From the NCBI GenBank assembly GCA_001769835.1, contig MEPR01000052.1, forward strand, positions 61,021-125,020: a DNA stretch of 64,000 nt. The letters are read 5' to 3'. The position numbers and the translations under genes were made by a program. The stretch is from Bdellovibrionales bacterium GWB1_55_8. GTDB lineage: Bacteria; Bdellovibrionota; UBA1018. Below, in pieces: positions 1 through 11,812 of this stretch (position 1 is the stretch's first letter; every line of letters begins with the position of its first letter). Below the pieces are notes generated by a model. The model searched no databases. It worked only from the letters and a program-made list of their open reading frames with translations, and had not been told where the DNA came from.

Positions 1-2681
<2,681 letters not shown>

Positions 2682-3905
2682 TCAAGAGACGTTCGTCACA
2701 GCACCATCAGAAATCAAAAACCGCTTTCCCGGATATTTCGGTTCCTCGGTTGTCGTAATGAAAACCTGCAGCCCCGATGCAGACAGGAAGTGTATCAAGA
2801 ATTCACGTCGCTCCTGATCCAGTTCGGAAGAAAAATCATCCAGCAGGAAAAGTGGCCGGTGTCCTGTCTCGCTTTGGAAAAGCTCGATCTCAGCAAGTTT
2901 GAGAGCAAGCAGCATCGATCTTACTTCCCCTTGGGAGCCATGTCCTTTCAGCGGCATCTGCCCAAGGGAAAAGCCCCAATCATCCCGGTGGGGGCCCACT
3001 AGAGTGTGGCCCGCTTTCCATTCCGCGGGGCCTAAGTTCGACACTTGATTCCTAAAAGCTTTTTCTAGAAGTTCTAATGAAGGCAGCGTGCGCTGTCCAG
3101 TGAAATATGCACCCCCCGGCGGCTCGGTAAATCCTGATAATTGCAGAGTTTTTTCAGCCCAACTTGAGAAATAATTCAACCTAAAAAAGGGCAATTTTGG
3201 CGCGATTTTATACAGTGCGTTAATTCCGCGCGTTTCTAACTCTTTCATCGCTTCAAGACGCTTCAAAACCATCTCTGAGCCTGTTTGAGCAAGAGGTTCG
3301 GTAAATCCCGCAAGAAGCGCCGAAGCCGAAGGCTCTCCGTTTCTGAGTACAGCGTTCCGCTGCTCCAGGATTCGTTGGTATCGTTGCGCAAGTCGAAGGT
3401 ATTCAAGATCGCTGGCTGCTAACAGGCGATCCAAATATCCCCGCCGCCCGGCAGGCTCGCCCCTTACAAGATCGTGATCTGAAGGATTGAAAACGACCGC
3501 ATGGAAACCCATATGAAAAGAACCGAACCGTTGGCTGAGGTACTGAGTGGAGCTCTTGTAGGGTTTCCCGTTGATGAAAGCGGTCTTCGCTATCTTATCT
3601 CTCTGGTCAGGGTGAGTGACAAAACTCACTTTCAGCGTCGTCCGCCAATCGCCAGCATCCTCTGCTGTTTGCTTCTCGGGTTGAATGAACGCGGAGATCT
3701 CAGCCAAACTTTCGCCCCAGCGAATGACTTCAGCTGATTTAGATCCGCGAAATGATCGGAGAGAACTCAGATAGCCAATCGCCTCGAGAATCGAAGTCTT
3801 CCCTTGTCCGTTAGAGCCGACAAGAAAATTTAACCGCTCGTCCGGAGCCAGCTCCAAAAAATCCAGGTTCCGGAAATTTCGAACAGTAAGACGCTCGAGT
3901 TTCAC
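2682..3905 (-). CDS. recF: DNA replication and repair protein RecF
   Basis: SMC-like ATPase that loads RecA at gaps during recombinational repair and helps restart stalled forks. The protein is 407 aa, slightly longer than the usual 360-370. It shows Walker A GSNGQGKTS (about residues 29-37), an ABC signature region SQGEVRS (about 325), and Walker B LFLLDDFSSELD (about 355). The start is GTG, immediately after the dnaN stop (TGA-GTG), which implies translational coupling in dnaN-recF-gyrB. The order dnaN-recF-gyrB is the ancestral one; only dnaA is missing from its head. Confidence 0.95.
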   Translation of the reverse strand: MKLERLTVRNFRNLDFLELAPDERLNFLVGSNGQGKTSILEAIGYLSSLRSFRGSKSAEVIRWGESLAEISAFIQPEKQTAEDAGDWRTTLKVSFVTHPDQRDKIAKTAFINGKPYKSSTQYLSQRFGSFHMGFHAVVFNPSDHDLVRGEPAGRRGYLDRLLAASDLEYLRLAQRYQRILEQRNAVLRNGEPSASALLAGFTEPLAQTGSEMVLKRLEAMKELETRGINALYKIAPKLPFFRLNYFSSWAEKTLQLSGFTEPPGGAYFTGQRTLPSLELLEKAFRNQVSNLGPAEWKAGHTLVGPHRDDWGFSLGQMPLKGHGSQGEVRSMLLALKLAEIELFQSETGHRPLFLLDDFSSELDQERREFLIHFLSASGLQVFITTTEEPKYPGKRFLISDGAVTNVS

Positions 3906-5009
3906 TCAAATGCGCATGGGCATGATCACGTAAGTGTGATTTTTTTCACCTACGCCGGACAGCAATCCGGGACTCAGCCGGTCCTTCAAGTGAATCTCAA
4001 GATCTTTGAAGCTCACGACGTTTAGGTACTCGAGCAGATACTTGGAATTGAAACCGATCTCCAGGGGATCCCCCGAATAATCAATGTCGAGTTCCTCGCG
4101 GGCCTCTCCCATATCAGGGTTGCTCGACGTGATGACGAGGGTTCCGGTTTGAACAGAAAGCTTCACACCTTTGCTTTTTTCATGAGCAAGGAGACTGCAA
4201 CGCTTTAAGGCTGACGTGAACGTTTCACGTTCGACCTTCACCGTTCGTGTGGTCTCTTTCGGAATGACCAGGCGGTAGTCAGGGTATTCCCCATCGATCA
4301 GACGAACGAAGAGATAGCAATCCGAAAGGCGGGCAAAGATGTAGCCTCTTTCGAAAGCCAGACCTACGGGACTATCGCTTGTGAGCAACCTTCGAAGTTC
4401 AGCTAATCCTTTTTTCGGGATGATTATTCCGCGCTTCAGTTCGGGAACTGTCCTCAGTACTTCCTGGTCAACGAAGGACAGACGATGGCCATCTGTGGCG
4501 GTCATGCGCATCACATTGCTTTCAAGGTGCTCGAAGAAAACACCATTCAGGTGATAGCGTGTTGCATCAGTCGAGACCGCGAATTGCGTGCGATCAATCA
4601 TATCGATCAATGCTTCAGTGCGTGCTTCCAGATAAGTTTTTTCCTCAAACTGAGGCAGTGAAGGGAATTCATCTGCTGAAAGACTGACAATGTTGAATTT
4701 TGATTTATCGCAGAGAAGTTCGACCCAGTTATTATCTTTCCGCGAAAAGTGAACTGGTTTGTTAGGGAGTTCCTTGACGATGTCTACGAAGTGTTTTGCG
4801 GAAAGTGTAATCTTCCCTTCCTGCTGCATATCGACAGGCACAGTAACCTTGATGCCCACTTCCAAATCTGTTGCAGAAAGCGAAAGGTGATTTCCTTTCA
4901 CAACGCAAAGGATGTTTCCCAGAATTTGAACGGTGCTTCTCTTCTCAACAACAGACTGAACCTTTTGGAGTGCAGCCAATAGAGGCTCACGCTCTACGGT
5001 GAATTTCAT
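3906..5009 (-). CDS. dnaN: DNA polymerase III beta sliding clamp
   Basis: Ring-shaped processivity clamp for DNA polymerase III. The protein is 367 aa, the normal length for three repeated clamp domains. It begins MKFTVEREPLLAALQKVQSVVEKR, contains LSATDLEVGIKV and DATRYHLNGVFFE, and ends with the typical clamp C-terminus HTYVIMPMRI. A GAGGA ribosome site precedes the ATG. It is the first gene of the operon dnaN-recF-gyrB-fabH and reads away from the putative origin at 5.05-5.55 kb. Its promoter must lie in the AT-rich end of that origin region. dnaA is not adjacent, unlike the common dnaA-dnaN order. Confidence 0.97.
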   Translation of the reverse strand: MKFTVEREPLLAALQKVQSVVEKRSTVQILGNILCVVKGNHLSLSATDLEVGIKVTVPVDMQQEGKITLSAKHFVDIVKELPNKPVHFSRKDNNWVELLCDKSKFNIVSLSADEFPSLPQFEEKTYLEARTEALIDMIDRTQFAVSTDATRYHLNGVFFEHLESNVMRMTATDGHRLSFVDQEVLRTVPELKRGIIIPKKGLAELRRLLTSDSPVGLAFERGYIFARLSDCYLFVRLIDGEYPDYRLVIPKETTRTVKVERETFTSALKRCSLLAHEKSKGVKLSVQTGTLVITSSNPDMGEAREELDIDYSGDPLEIGFNSKYLLEYLNVVSFKDLEIHLKDRLSPGLLSGVGEKNHTYVIMPMRI

Positions 5010-5050
5010 GACTTATCCTCACTCAGGAGAGCCTTACCATAATGGGGTCT

Positions 5051-5103
5051 CTTATATAAATTAAAGATAGTAGTAGTAGTAGGGCGTGTGAAGATGTGGA
5101 AAA
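5051..5103 (+). promoter_or_regulatory. putative origin unwinding element (AT-rich tract, DnaA-trios, DnaA box)
   Basis: From left to right on the plus strand: an AT-rich tract (5051-5067), five perfect TAG triplets (5068-5082), a short GC-rich spacer (GGGCGTG), then a DnaA box TGTGGAAAA (5095-5103, one mismatch). This matches the known basal unwinding layout in which DnaA is guided from a double-stranded box onto single-stranded 3'-GAT-5' trios next to the melting region. The same segment must carry the dnaN promoter on the minus strand (TATA-like sequence at 5051-5060), so initiation and clamp expression may be linked. Confidence 0.65.
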
Positions 5104-5227
5104 CCGACTTAAGGTACCGGAATTGGTGAGTAAATGGGCGGGAAAACCTGTGGACAAGGGATGGGGATAAGCAGCCGGATTTGGGGATAACTTTGGCGAT
5201 TTCACCTTTCGCGGGTTTTCCACCAGG

Positions 5228-5236
5228 TTATCCACA
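5228..5236 (+). promoter_or_regulatory. consensus DnaA box in oriC
   Basis: Exact TTATCCACA, the only perfect DnaA box in the putative origin, lying between the left box group (5095-5190) and the right group (5490-5547). Confidence 0.8.
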
Positions 5237-5593
5237 TCCCGGTTTGCGTGTAGAATTGGAATCGGGCGAAATGCGGCGCGTTAGTTGAGCAATTTATTAC
5301 GGTTTAGAACTTCTAGCGACTTTGAACGACACCAGGGAAGTTTTCTGTCCACAATAATTGAATAGAAAGGTCTGTTTCTCGTTTTTACTTGTGGGTTAAA
5401 TAGATGGGGATATGTGGATCGTTCTGAGGCAAGCCGTAAAAACAAATACTTACACGCGGGGAAGGGGCGTGGAAAACCTGCTTACAGCTTGTGGATAGAA
5501 AAGTTGTCCACAGTTAATTCGAAGTTTATCCACGCGAGATATCCACAGAAAAAGCGATCAGATCAAATAAGTCCAGTGTTTGAACCGTGGAAA

Positions 5594-6844
5594 TTAGCCG
5601 ACTGATTGAAGACTCGGTCTCCGCAGATAGGAGAAAGCGACAGAAAATAGGACGAAGCTGGCCCACATGTAGAGGCCCACGAAACTTACCCAGTCGGGAA
5701 AATTTACCCCGAGAAGCGGTGAGACCCCTTTCTTTGTGAGGACTGCCAATAGCGCCCAGGCAAGGAGTGGAGTGAGTGTTTTTTTGTCGACGTAAGTCAT
5801 GATCGCGACAAGAGGGACCCATAGAAAAACGAACCATCTCCAGCTCAATGGAGAAACGAGAAGATAGCCGGAAACACCGTATGCGAGCCAGCACAGCTTT
5901 TCTTCTTTGCTTCCGTCCCCGAAACGGTTTCGGCGAAGCACAAACAAAGTGGCGCTGAGGACAAGATAGAGACCGACAAATAGCGTGTTGAAAGTGCCGA
6001 CGGCACTTAGCTGCCCAGATAGTCGCGCCGTGACAGCACCCATCGACTGGTTGATGTTCCCGATCATAAAAATATAATCTTGCTGTTCACGCAAACAGAG
6101 GAACCATTCTCTAAACAGGTCCAGTAATGCAGTGGGGCCGATCCACAGGGCCGGAACGACGTACATAAGAGCCGTGGCGGAAAGGACGGACAAACACTCT
6201 CTCCAGCCAAATGCGAAGCACGCAGGTAGAAGGATCAGAAGCATATGCGGCTTGACGATCAGAATCAGAGCCCACAAAAGGACTCTGAACAAAGAGGACC
6301 TTGATGTTCCTCGTCGAGAGTCATCCAGTGTCGAGGCTGTGATCCAAAGAATGCCGGCCCCAAGCAGGAGGTCTACCTGTCCATAAGAGAGCGTTTCGAG
6401 AAAACCCTGCCAAGATAGAGCAACGCCGACACAAAGGGCCGCGAGAACGCGACGTTGTAAGTCCGTCTTGATCAGAAGGCGTCCTCCGAGCCTGAGGAGC
6501 GCGCCGAAGTAGGTAATTAAGGAGAGCGTCGTCCAGAGCGCTGCCGCAAGTCGGTGCTCCAGGAAAAAAAACGAATATCGAAAAAGATAGAGGTAGGTCG
6601 GAGAGTATTTAAAAGGCGATTCATCAGTGGACCAGTAAATGCGCTGTCCCTGGCTTAGTCTCTCGGCCGCGATCCAGTATACGTTGAAATCCCCGGGAAC
6701 TCGGGCATCCGCCTTCAAATACCAAAGAGGCCCAAACCGAAGAGCGAGATAGAACCCCAGTAGAGAAAGAAAAAGGCCGAGAAGAAATTTAGGACGCCCT
6801 ATTTTTTTAATAATGACGTTCGAATCAATTACGAACGGGCGCAT
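5594..6844 (-). CDS. GT87 (DUF2029)-like polytopic membrane glycosyltransferase
   Basis: A 416-aa polytopic membrane protein with about nine or ten hydrophobic segments, the first at about residues 20-40. After the first helix comes GDFNVYWIAAERLSQGQRIY followed by SPFKYSPTYLYLF. This acidic 'D-x-x-VYW' loop with a following 'F-K-Y-P/S-P' is typical of GT87/DUF2029 polyprenyl-phosphate-dependent mannosyltransferase-like proteins. Substrate and product are unknown; a role in glycan or lipid glycosylation at the inner membrane is inferred. The start overlaps the end of the upstream mutase gene by 20 bases. It is the last gene before the origin region. It may be unrelated in function to the CoA genes with which it is cotranscribed. 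Confidence 0.7.
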   Translation of the reverse strand: MRPFVIDSNVIIKKIGRPKFLLGLFLSLLGFYLALRFGPLWYLKADARVPGDFNVYWIAAERLSQGQRIYWSTDESPFKYSPTYLYLFRYSFFFLEHRLAAALWTTLSLITYFGALLRLGGRLLIKTDLQRRVLAALCVGVALSWQGFLETLSYGQVDLLLGAGILWITASTLDDSRRGTSRSSLFRVLLWALILIVKPHMLLILLPACFAFGWRECLSVLSATALMYVVPALWIGPTALLDLFREWFLCLREQQDYIFMIGNINQSMGAVTARLSGQLSAVGTFNTLFVGLYLVLSATLFVLRRNRFGDGSKEEKLCWLAYGVSGYLLVSPLSWRWFVFLWVPLVAIMTYVDKKTLTPLLAWALLAVLTKKGVSPLLGVNFPDWVSFVGLYMWASFVLFSVAFSYLRRPSLQSVG

Positions 6845-7247
6845 ATTTCTGGATATGGTCCACGATATCCTGCAGGGCTGCGCCAGGCGTAAACACCTCG
6901 TGAACTCCGAGTTTTTTCAGTTCCACGATATCGTCATCGGGAATGATGCCGCCGACAAGCACCAGTGCATCATTCAATCCCGCTTTTTTTAGACCATCCA
7001 GGATTTCGGGCACCAGTGCATTGTGGGCGCCTGAAAGGAGGCTAACCGCAACCACCTGGACATCTTCCTGTACGGCGGCGCTGACGACCATTTCCGGCGT
7101 TTGATGAAGTCCCGTATAAACAACCTCGAAGCCCGCATCGCGCAGAGCGCGAGCGATGACCTTAGCGCCGCGATCATGCCCATCCAGGCCGGGTTTTGCG
7201 ACGAGAACGCGTATTTTCTGGTTGGGATTTGTGTCGGTCGAACTCAT
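6825..7247 (-). CDS. methylmalonyl-CoA mutase, cobalamin-binding subunit
   Basis: A 140-aa stand-alone B12-binding domain. The signature DGHDRG lies at residues 22-27, with His24 expected to be the lower axial cobalt ligand. It is followed by the usual SLLSGAH and GGIIPDDD segments of the Rossmann-like cobalamin fold. With the adjacent large subunit it should interconvert methylmalonyl-CoA and succinyl-CoA (propionate, odd-chain or branched-chain acyl breakdown). An AAGGAG ribosome site lies 5-6 bases before the ATG. The gene follows the large subunit by 15 bases, which supports a two-chain enzyme. The family is certain; the exact acyl substrate is inferred. Confidence 0.92.
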   Translation of the reverse strand: MSSTDTNPNQKIRVLVAKPGLDGHDRGAKVIARALRDAGFEVVYTGLHQTPEMVVSAAVQEDVQVVAVSLLSGAHNALVPEILDGLKKAGLNDALVLVGGIIPDDDIVELKKLGVHEVFTPGAALQDIVDHIQKYAPVRN

Positions 7248-7262
7248 CTGATGCTCCTTATA

Positions 7263-8924
7263 CTAAAAACTTCCGGTTTCGCGGTATTCGCCATATACGC
7301 CGCGAAGGGTGTCACAGACTTCCTGCAGAGTCGCGTACGCTTTCACAGCCTCAATGATCGGACCGACCATGTTCTTGCCACTCTGAGCGGACTCCCGGAC
7401 GTTCTGAAGGGCTGCTGTGTGCGTTGCAGCGGGGCGGGAGCTCTTGAGCGCCTGCAGGCGCTGGATCTGCTGGCGCTCCACTTCACGATTGATCGTGAGG
7501 GTCTGGATGCGCTTGGGTTCGTCGATTCTGTATTTATTCACGCCTACTGTGACCTTTTCTTTCGCTTCGAGCTGGCGTTGGAAATGATAGGCGCTGTTGG
7601 CGATCTCGCTTTGCGGGAAGCCTCGCTCGATCGCTTTCACCATGCCGCCCATTTCATCGATGCGGCGAATGTAATCGATGGCGTCCCGTTCCACGCGATT
7701 GGTCAGGCTTTCCATGAAATAGGAGCCACCAAATGGATCCGCGATGTTCGCGACGCCGCTTTCTTCGGCGATGATCTGTTGAGTACGGAGCGCGATCATG
7801 ACCGATTCATCCGTCGGAAGGGACAGCGTTTCGTCCATGCTGTTTGTATGGAGCGAGTTCGTTCCACCCATGACCGCGGCCAGCGCCTGAACGGCGACTC
7901 GAACAATATTGTTATGCGGCTGCTGCGCGGTCAGCGATACGCCCGCCGTCTGCGCATGAGTGCGCAGCATCCAGGAGCGGGGATCCTGAGCTTTGTAGCG
8001 GTCCTTCATCAACCGAGCCCAAAGCCTGCGGGCAGCGCGGAACTTCGCGACTTCCTCGAAGAAATCGTTGTGAACGTCGAAGAAGAACGACAAACGTGGC
8101 GCGAACTCATCTACGCTCATGCCACGTGCGATGCAGGCATCAATATAGGCAAGTCCGTCAGCGAGCGTGAATGCCAACTCCTGAACGGCGGTCGCACCGG
8201 CTTCCCTGATGTGGTAGCCGCTGATGCTTACTGTGTTCCATTTAGGGTAGTACTTGGAACCGTATTCAATCGTGTCGACGACGAGCTCGACAGCCGGCTT
8301 CACCGGAAAGAGCCACTCTTTCTGCGCGATGTATTCCTTCAGGATATCGTTTTGAAGCGTGCCGCGCACATTTTCCCGCGGCACTCCCTGTTTTTCCGCA
8401 ACGGCCAGATACATCGCAAGCAACACGATGGCTGGACCGTTGATGGTCATCGAGGTGGTTACTTCTCCGAGGGGAATGCCGTCATAAAGGCGCTCCATAT
8501 CCTGCAACGAAGAAACTGCCACTCCGCATTTCCCTATCTCGCCTTTTGAACGCGGACTGTCGGCGTCGTAACCCATGAGCGTCGGCATGTCGAATGCGGT
8601 GGATAGCCCGGTCTGCCCGTGTTGCAGCAGCATTTTAAAGCGCGCATTGGTTTCTTCAGCCGTCGCAAATCCTGCGAACTGCCGCATCGTCCAGAGTTTG
8701 CCGCGATACATGTTCCGTTGAACACCGCGGGTGTAGGGATATTCCCCTGGAAAACCCAGATCTCGAAGATAGTCAAAATCTGAATCCGCCAGATCGGCTG
8801 GTGTGCTGAGCAGAGGCACTTCCATGTCGCTCAGCGTGGTGAAGCGGCCCGGCCGCGGAGCGCCGAGTTGTTTCTCCCATTCCGCCTTGGCTTTACGAAC
8901 TTCTTCCAAATCGGTTGGCGACAT
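7263..8924 (-). CDS. methylmalonyl-CoA mutase-type large (catalytic) subunit
   Basis: A 553-aa TIM-barrel mutase domain without an attached B12 domain, as in split mutases. Visible signatures: [17 protein letters not shown] (about residue 77), [19 protein letters not shown] (about 105), [10 protein letters not shown] (about 152), and [18 protein letters not shown] (about 352). The Tyr in NMYRGKLW matches the substrate Tyr of methylmalonyl-CoA mutases rather than the Phe of isobutyryl-CoA mutases, so methylmalonyl-CoA is the likeliest substrate. It lies in an operon with acyl-CoA dehydrogenase, hydratase and hydroxyacyl-CoA dehydrogenase, so it probably channels acyl-CoA degradation into succinyl-CoA. 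No MeaB/ArgK chaperone gene is present nearby. Confidence 0.92.
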   Translation of the reverse strand: MSPTDLEEVRKAKAEWEKQLGAPRPGRFTTLSDMEVPLLSTPADLADSDFDYLRDLGFPGEYPYTRGVQRNMYRGKLWTMRQFAGFATAEETNARFKMLLQHGQTGLSTAFDMPTLMGYDADSPRSKGEIGKCGVAVSSLQDMERLYDGIPLGEVTTSMTINGPAIVLLAMYLAVAEKQGVPRENVRGTLQNDILKEYIAQKEWLFPVKPAVELVVDTIEYGSKYYPKWNTVSISGYHIREAGATAVQELAFTLADGLAYIDACIARGMSVDEFAPRLSFFFDVHNDFFEEVAKFRAARRLWARLMKDRYKAQDPRSWMLRTHAQTAGVSLTAQQPHNNIVRVAVQALAAVMGGTNSLHTNSMDETLSLPTDESVMIALRTQQIIAEESGVANIADPFGGSYFMESLTNRVERDAIDYIRRIDEMGGMVKAIERGFPQSEIANSAYHFQRQLEAKEKVTVGVNKYRIDEPKRIQTLTINREVERQQIQRLQALKSSRPAATHTAALQNVRESAQSGKNMVGPIIEAVKAYATLQEVCDTLRGVYGEYRETGSF

Positions 8925-8941
8925 GAACGTTTTCTCCTGAA

Positions 8942-10099
8942 TTAATCGAGATTCGCGAACTCCTGGTCCGCGATGACCAGTCGTTGGATCTCAGATGTGC
9001 CTTCGTAGATTTCCGTGATCTTAGCATCGCGGAAATGACGTTCGACAGGGTAGTCTTTTGTGTATCCGTAACCGCCGTGTACCTGAATCGCCTTGGTGGT
9101 GATCCACATCGCGGCTTCGGCCGCGGCCAATTTCGCCATTGCCGCTTCCTTGCTGTATTTCAGTCCAGCGTCTTTCATCTTCGCTGCGTGCCAGGTCAAC
9201 AGGCGGGCGGCCTGCAGGCGTGTCGCCATGTCTGCGATAAACCATTGAATGGCCTGAAGCTTCGCGATCGGGGCGCCAAACTGTTCACGTTCCAATGCAA
9301 ATTTCTTTGAAGCATTCAGAGCGGCCTGCGCGATGCCGAGAGCTTGCGAGGCGATGCCGATCCTGCCTCCGTCCAGAGTGGAGAGTGCGATCCGGAATCC
9401 CTGACCCTCTTTTCCGAGCAGATTTTCCTGCGGAATGAACACATTGTCGAAGAACAGGGCGGCCGTGGAAGATCCGTTGATACCGAGCTTGTCTTCAAGT
9501 TTTGAAACCTGAAAACCCTGTGACTTGGTGTCTACGATGAAAGCGCAAATACCCTTGTGGCCGATGGAGCGGTCGACGGAAGCAAAGACGATCGCGATAT
9601 CCGCCTCGCGACCGTTCGTGATGAAGTTCTTGGAGCCGTGAAGCTTGTAGCCGCCGGATACTTTCTCTGCCGTGCACTTCAGTCCTCCCGGATCGGAACC
9701 CGCGCCTGGTTCGGAAAGGGCGAAGCAACCCAGCTTTTCACCGCGTGCGAGGGGAGTGAGGAACTTTTTCTTCTGCTCATCATTTCCATAGGTCTGGAGC
9801 GGATAGCAGACCAGCGAATTGTTCACCGACATCACCACGCCAGACGAGGCGCATGCGGCTGAAACGGCTTCCATCGCCATTGCGTAAGAAACAGCATCCA
9901 TTTCGGCTCCGCCCCACTGTTCGGGAACCATCATTCCCATCAGGCCCATTTCGCCGAGCTGTTTCACGATCTCTGTCGGAAACCGATGTTCACGATCGAT
10001 GTCCGCCGCTTTTGGGGCGATTTCCGATTTCGCGAACGCGCGAACTTGTTCAAGCAGAAGCTTCTTGGATTCGTCTGTTTCCGGCCATCCATGCAACAT
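8942..10099 (-). CDS. acyl-CoA dehydrogenase (short-/branched-chain type)
   Basis: FAD enzyme that oxidises acyl-CoA to 2-enoyl-CoA. From the chosen start the protein is 385 aa, normal for the family. Motifs: [14 protein letters not shown] and [16 protein letters not shown] (FAD and substrate contact), [32 protein letters not shown], and near the C-terminus [14 protein letters not shown], whose Glu is the usual catalytic base in short-chain enzymes. A reading frame extends 16 codons upstream, but the ATG at 10099 has an AGGGAG site 8 bases before it and lies just after the hydratase stop, so it is preferred. The substrate is probably butyryl-, isobutyryl- or 2-methylbutyryl-CoA; this is inferred from operon context. 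Confidence 0.93.
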   Translation of the reverse strand: MLHGWPETDESKKLLLEQVRAFAKSEIAPKAADIDREHRFPTEIVKQLGEMGLMGMMVPEQWGGAEMDAVSYAMAMEAVSAACASSGVVMSVNNSLVCYPLQTYGNDEQKKKFLTPLARGEKLGCFALSEPGAGSDPGGLKCTAEKVSGGYKLHGSKNFITNGREADIAIVFASVDRSIGHKGICAFIVDTKSQGFQVSKLEDKLGINGSSTAALFFDNVFIPQENLLGKEGQGFRIALSTLDGGRIGIASQALGIAQAALNASKKFALEREQFGAPIAKLQAIQWFIADMATRLQAARLLTWHAAKMKDAGLKYSKEAAMAKLAAAEAAMWITTKAIQVHGGYGYTKDYPVERHFRDAKITEIYEGTSEIQRLVIADQEFANLD

Positions 10100-10103
10100 G
10101 TGA

Positions 10104-10895
10104 TCAGTCTCCCTGTTTGCCGACAAAGGCCGGCTTTCTTTTTTCAATGAACGCGGTCATCCCTTCGCGCTGGTCGGCCGTTCCGAGCAGTTGCCCGAAA
10201 GACTGCGCTTCTGAATCCAGCTTGAAATTCAGTCCAACCGATTCCGAGAACTCGGTCAGGAGCCGTTTTGCCGCCGCAACGGCGGTGGCCGATTGTGACG
10301 CGATGTCTTGCGCCACCTCCAGAGCCCGGTTCATGAGATTGGCTGCCGGGACGATTTCATTCGCGAGGCCGATCCTGAGAGCCTCTTCAGCTTTCACGCG
10401 GCGTCCAGAGAAGATCAGCTCTTTCGCGCGCGGATAGCCCACGAACTTGGCCAAACGAAGGGTTCCGCCGAATCCGGGAATGATGCCGAGGCCTACTTCC
10501 GGCTGACCGAAAACGGCTTTGTCGCTGGCGATGATGAAATCGCAGGCGATGGCGAGCTCAGTGCCCCCGCCGAGGGCGAAGCCATTGACGGCAGCGATCG
10601 TCGGTTTGGGCATCAACTCGAGAAGTTTGGTGGCTTCGTGGCCCAGCTGGGAAAAGCGAACACCCTCGGCCATCGTCATGTCCTTCATTTCGGCGATGTC
10701 CGCTCCGGCGATGAAGGCCTTTTCGCCGTCACCCGTGAGCACGACAGCGCGAACGCTGGTGTCATAAGCGATCTTCGTGAGAACCTCCTTGAGCTCAAGG
10801 AGAGTTTCGGTGTTGAGCGCATTCAGCGCCTGAGGGCGGGATATCTTGACGATGGCGACACCCGGGCTCGCAGACTCAAGAATGACGCTATTCAT
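10104..10895 (-). CDS. enoyl-CoA hydratase/isomerase family protein
   Basis: Crotonase-fold enzyme (263 aa) that hydrates 2-enoyl-CoA to 3-hydroxyacyl-CoA. Visible motifs: ISRPQALNALN (about residue 17), IAGADIAEMKDM (oxyanion loop, about 65), NGFALGGGTELAIACDFI (about 100) and EVGLGIIPGFGGTLRLAKFVG with the catalytic Glu region (about 130-150). The start chosen overlaps the end of the hydroxyacyl-CoA dehydrogenase gene by 8 bases (ATGAATAG), which indicates translational coupling. A 17-codon upstream extension would run deeper into that gene and is not family-like. It acts between the neighbouring dehydrogenases in beta-oxidation. Confidence 0.93.
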   Translation of the reverse strand: MNSVILESASPGVAIVKISRPQALNALNTETLLELKEVLTKIAYDTSVRAVVLTGDGEKAFIAGADIAEMKDMTMAEGVRFSQLGHEATKLLELMPKPTIAAVNGFALGGGTELAIACDFIIASDKAVFGQPEVGLGIIPGFGGTLRLAKFVGYPRAKELIFSGRRVKAEEALRIGLANEIVPAANLMNRALEVAQDIASQSATAVAAAKRLLTEFSESVGLNFKLDSEAQSFGQLLGTADQREGMTAFIEKRKPAFVGKQGD

Positions 10896-11745
10896 ATTTG
10901 TAAAATCCGCGTCCGGTTTTTTTCCCGAGCCAGCCCGCTGCCACATATTGTTTCAGCAACGGTGACGGACGATATTTGGAATCGCCCAGGCCTTCGTGCA
11001 AGACATTCATGATGGCCAGGCACGTGTCCAGGCCAATGAAATCCGCCAAGGTGAGCGGTCCCATGGGCTGGTTTGTTCCAAGTTTCATTGCGGTATCAAT
11101 GTCTTCAACAGAGGCGACACCTTCATGAAGCGCAGTGACCGCCTCATTGATCATGGGCATCAGGATACGGTTCACGGCGAAACCGGGCATGTCCTTGGCA
11201 ACGACAAACGTTTTGCCCATTTTTTCCGAAACCGCGCGAACGATCGCGAAGGTTTCGTCGGAGGTCTGGAGGCCTCGGATGCCTTCGACCAATTTCATGA
11301 TCGGAACCGGATTCATAAAGTGCATGCCTGCGATTTTTTCAGGTCTGCGCGTCTGGGCGGCAATGGCCGTGATGCTGATGGAGGAGGTATTCGTCGCAAG
11401 GATCGTGTCCGCTGGGCAGACTTCATCGAGCTGACGGAAAAGCTGGTATTTCAATTCGGGTTTCTCCGTCGCCGCTTCGACGACGAGATCCGCGCCTGCG
11501 AGATCGGCCAGTCCCTTCATCGGATGAATGGCAGATAGGATGCGTTGCTGTTCCGCCTCCGTGAGCTTTCCTTTTTCAACAAGCTTTTTAAGTTGTGACG
11601 CGATCTTGCCTTTTCCTTTTTCAGCAAGTTCCAGCGACATGTCGGCGAGCAGAACCTCATAACCGACCTGAGCGGCGGTTTGAGCGATTCCGATTCCCAT
11701 TTGACCTGATCCGAGCACACCAATTTTCTGGACTGTTTTCGTCAT
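10888..11745 (-). CDS. 3-hydroxyacyl-CoA (3-hydroxybutyryl-CoA type) dehydrogenase
   Basis: NAD(P)-dependent oxidation of 3-hydroxyacyl-CoA to 3-ketoacyl-CoA. The 285-aa length fits the short single-function Hbd/PaaH type. The N-terminal Rossmann motif GVLGSGQMGIGIAQ lies at about residues 9-22. HFMNPVPIMKLVEGIRG (about 142) carries the catalytic His-Glu region, and the C-terminal domain has NRILMPMINEAVTALHEG and LGTNQPMGPLTLADFIGLD. A CAGGAG ribosome site precedes the ATG. It is the first gene of the CoA-metabolism operon (hbd-ech-acd-mutase large-mutase small). A thiolase gene is not seen in the window. Confidence 0.94.
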   Translation of the reverse strand: MTKTVQKIGVLGSGQMGIGIAQTAAQVGYEVLLADMSLELAEKGKGKIASQLKKLVEKGKLTEAEQQRILSAIHPMKGLADLAGADLVVEAATEKPELKYQLFRQLDEVCPADTILATNTSSISITAIAAQTRRPEKIAGMHFMNPVPIMKLVEGIRGLQTSDETFAIVRAVSEKMGKTFVVAKDMPGFAVNRILMPMINEAVTALHEGVASVEDIDTAMKLGTNQPMGPLTLADFIGLDTCLAIMNVLHEGLGDSKYRPSPLLKQYVAAGWLGKKTGRGFYKYE

Positions 11746-11812
11746 ATACTCTCCTGAGATTTGGGCGTCTGTATCCCCGAATCAATACACGAAGAGTCGC
11801 TAAAACTGAATC

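Larger units (their letters stand above)
5010..5593. other. putative chromosomal origin of replication (oriC)
   Basis: This 584-bp gene-free stretch holds a dense cluster of DnaA-box-like 9-mers (consensus TTATCCACA). The perfect match is at 5228-5236 (+). One-mismatch matches: 5095-5103 (-), 5149-5157 (-), 5162-5170 (-), 5182-5190 (-), 5490-5498 (-), 5504-5512 (+), 5526-5534 (+), 5539-5547 (+). Weaker ones are near 5345 and 5413. An AT-rich segment (5051-5067) and a TAG repeat (5068-5082) flank the leftmost box. The neighbours dnaN, recF and gyrB fit an origin. No other intergenic region in the window has more than one good box. The function is inferred from sequence only; no skew was computed. 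Confidence 0.8.

Noticed and set aside
7101-8549. 482-codon plus-strand open frame antisense to the mutase genes
   Set aside because: It mirrors highly conserved coding sequence on the other strand, has no ribosome site, and its product has no recognisable domain. Long antisense frames are expected in GC-rich genes.
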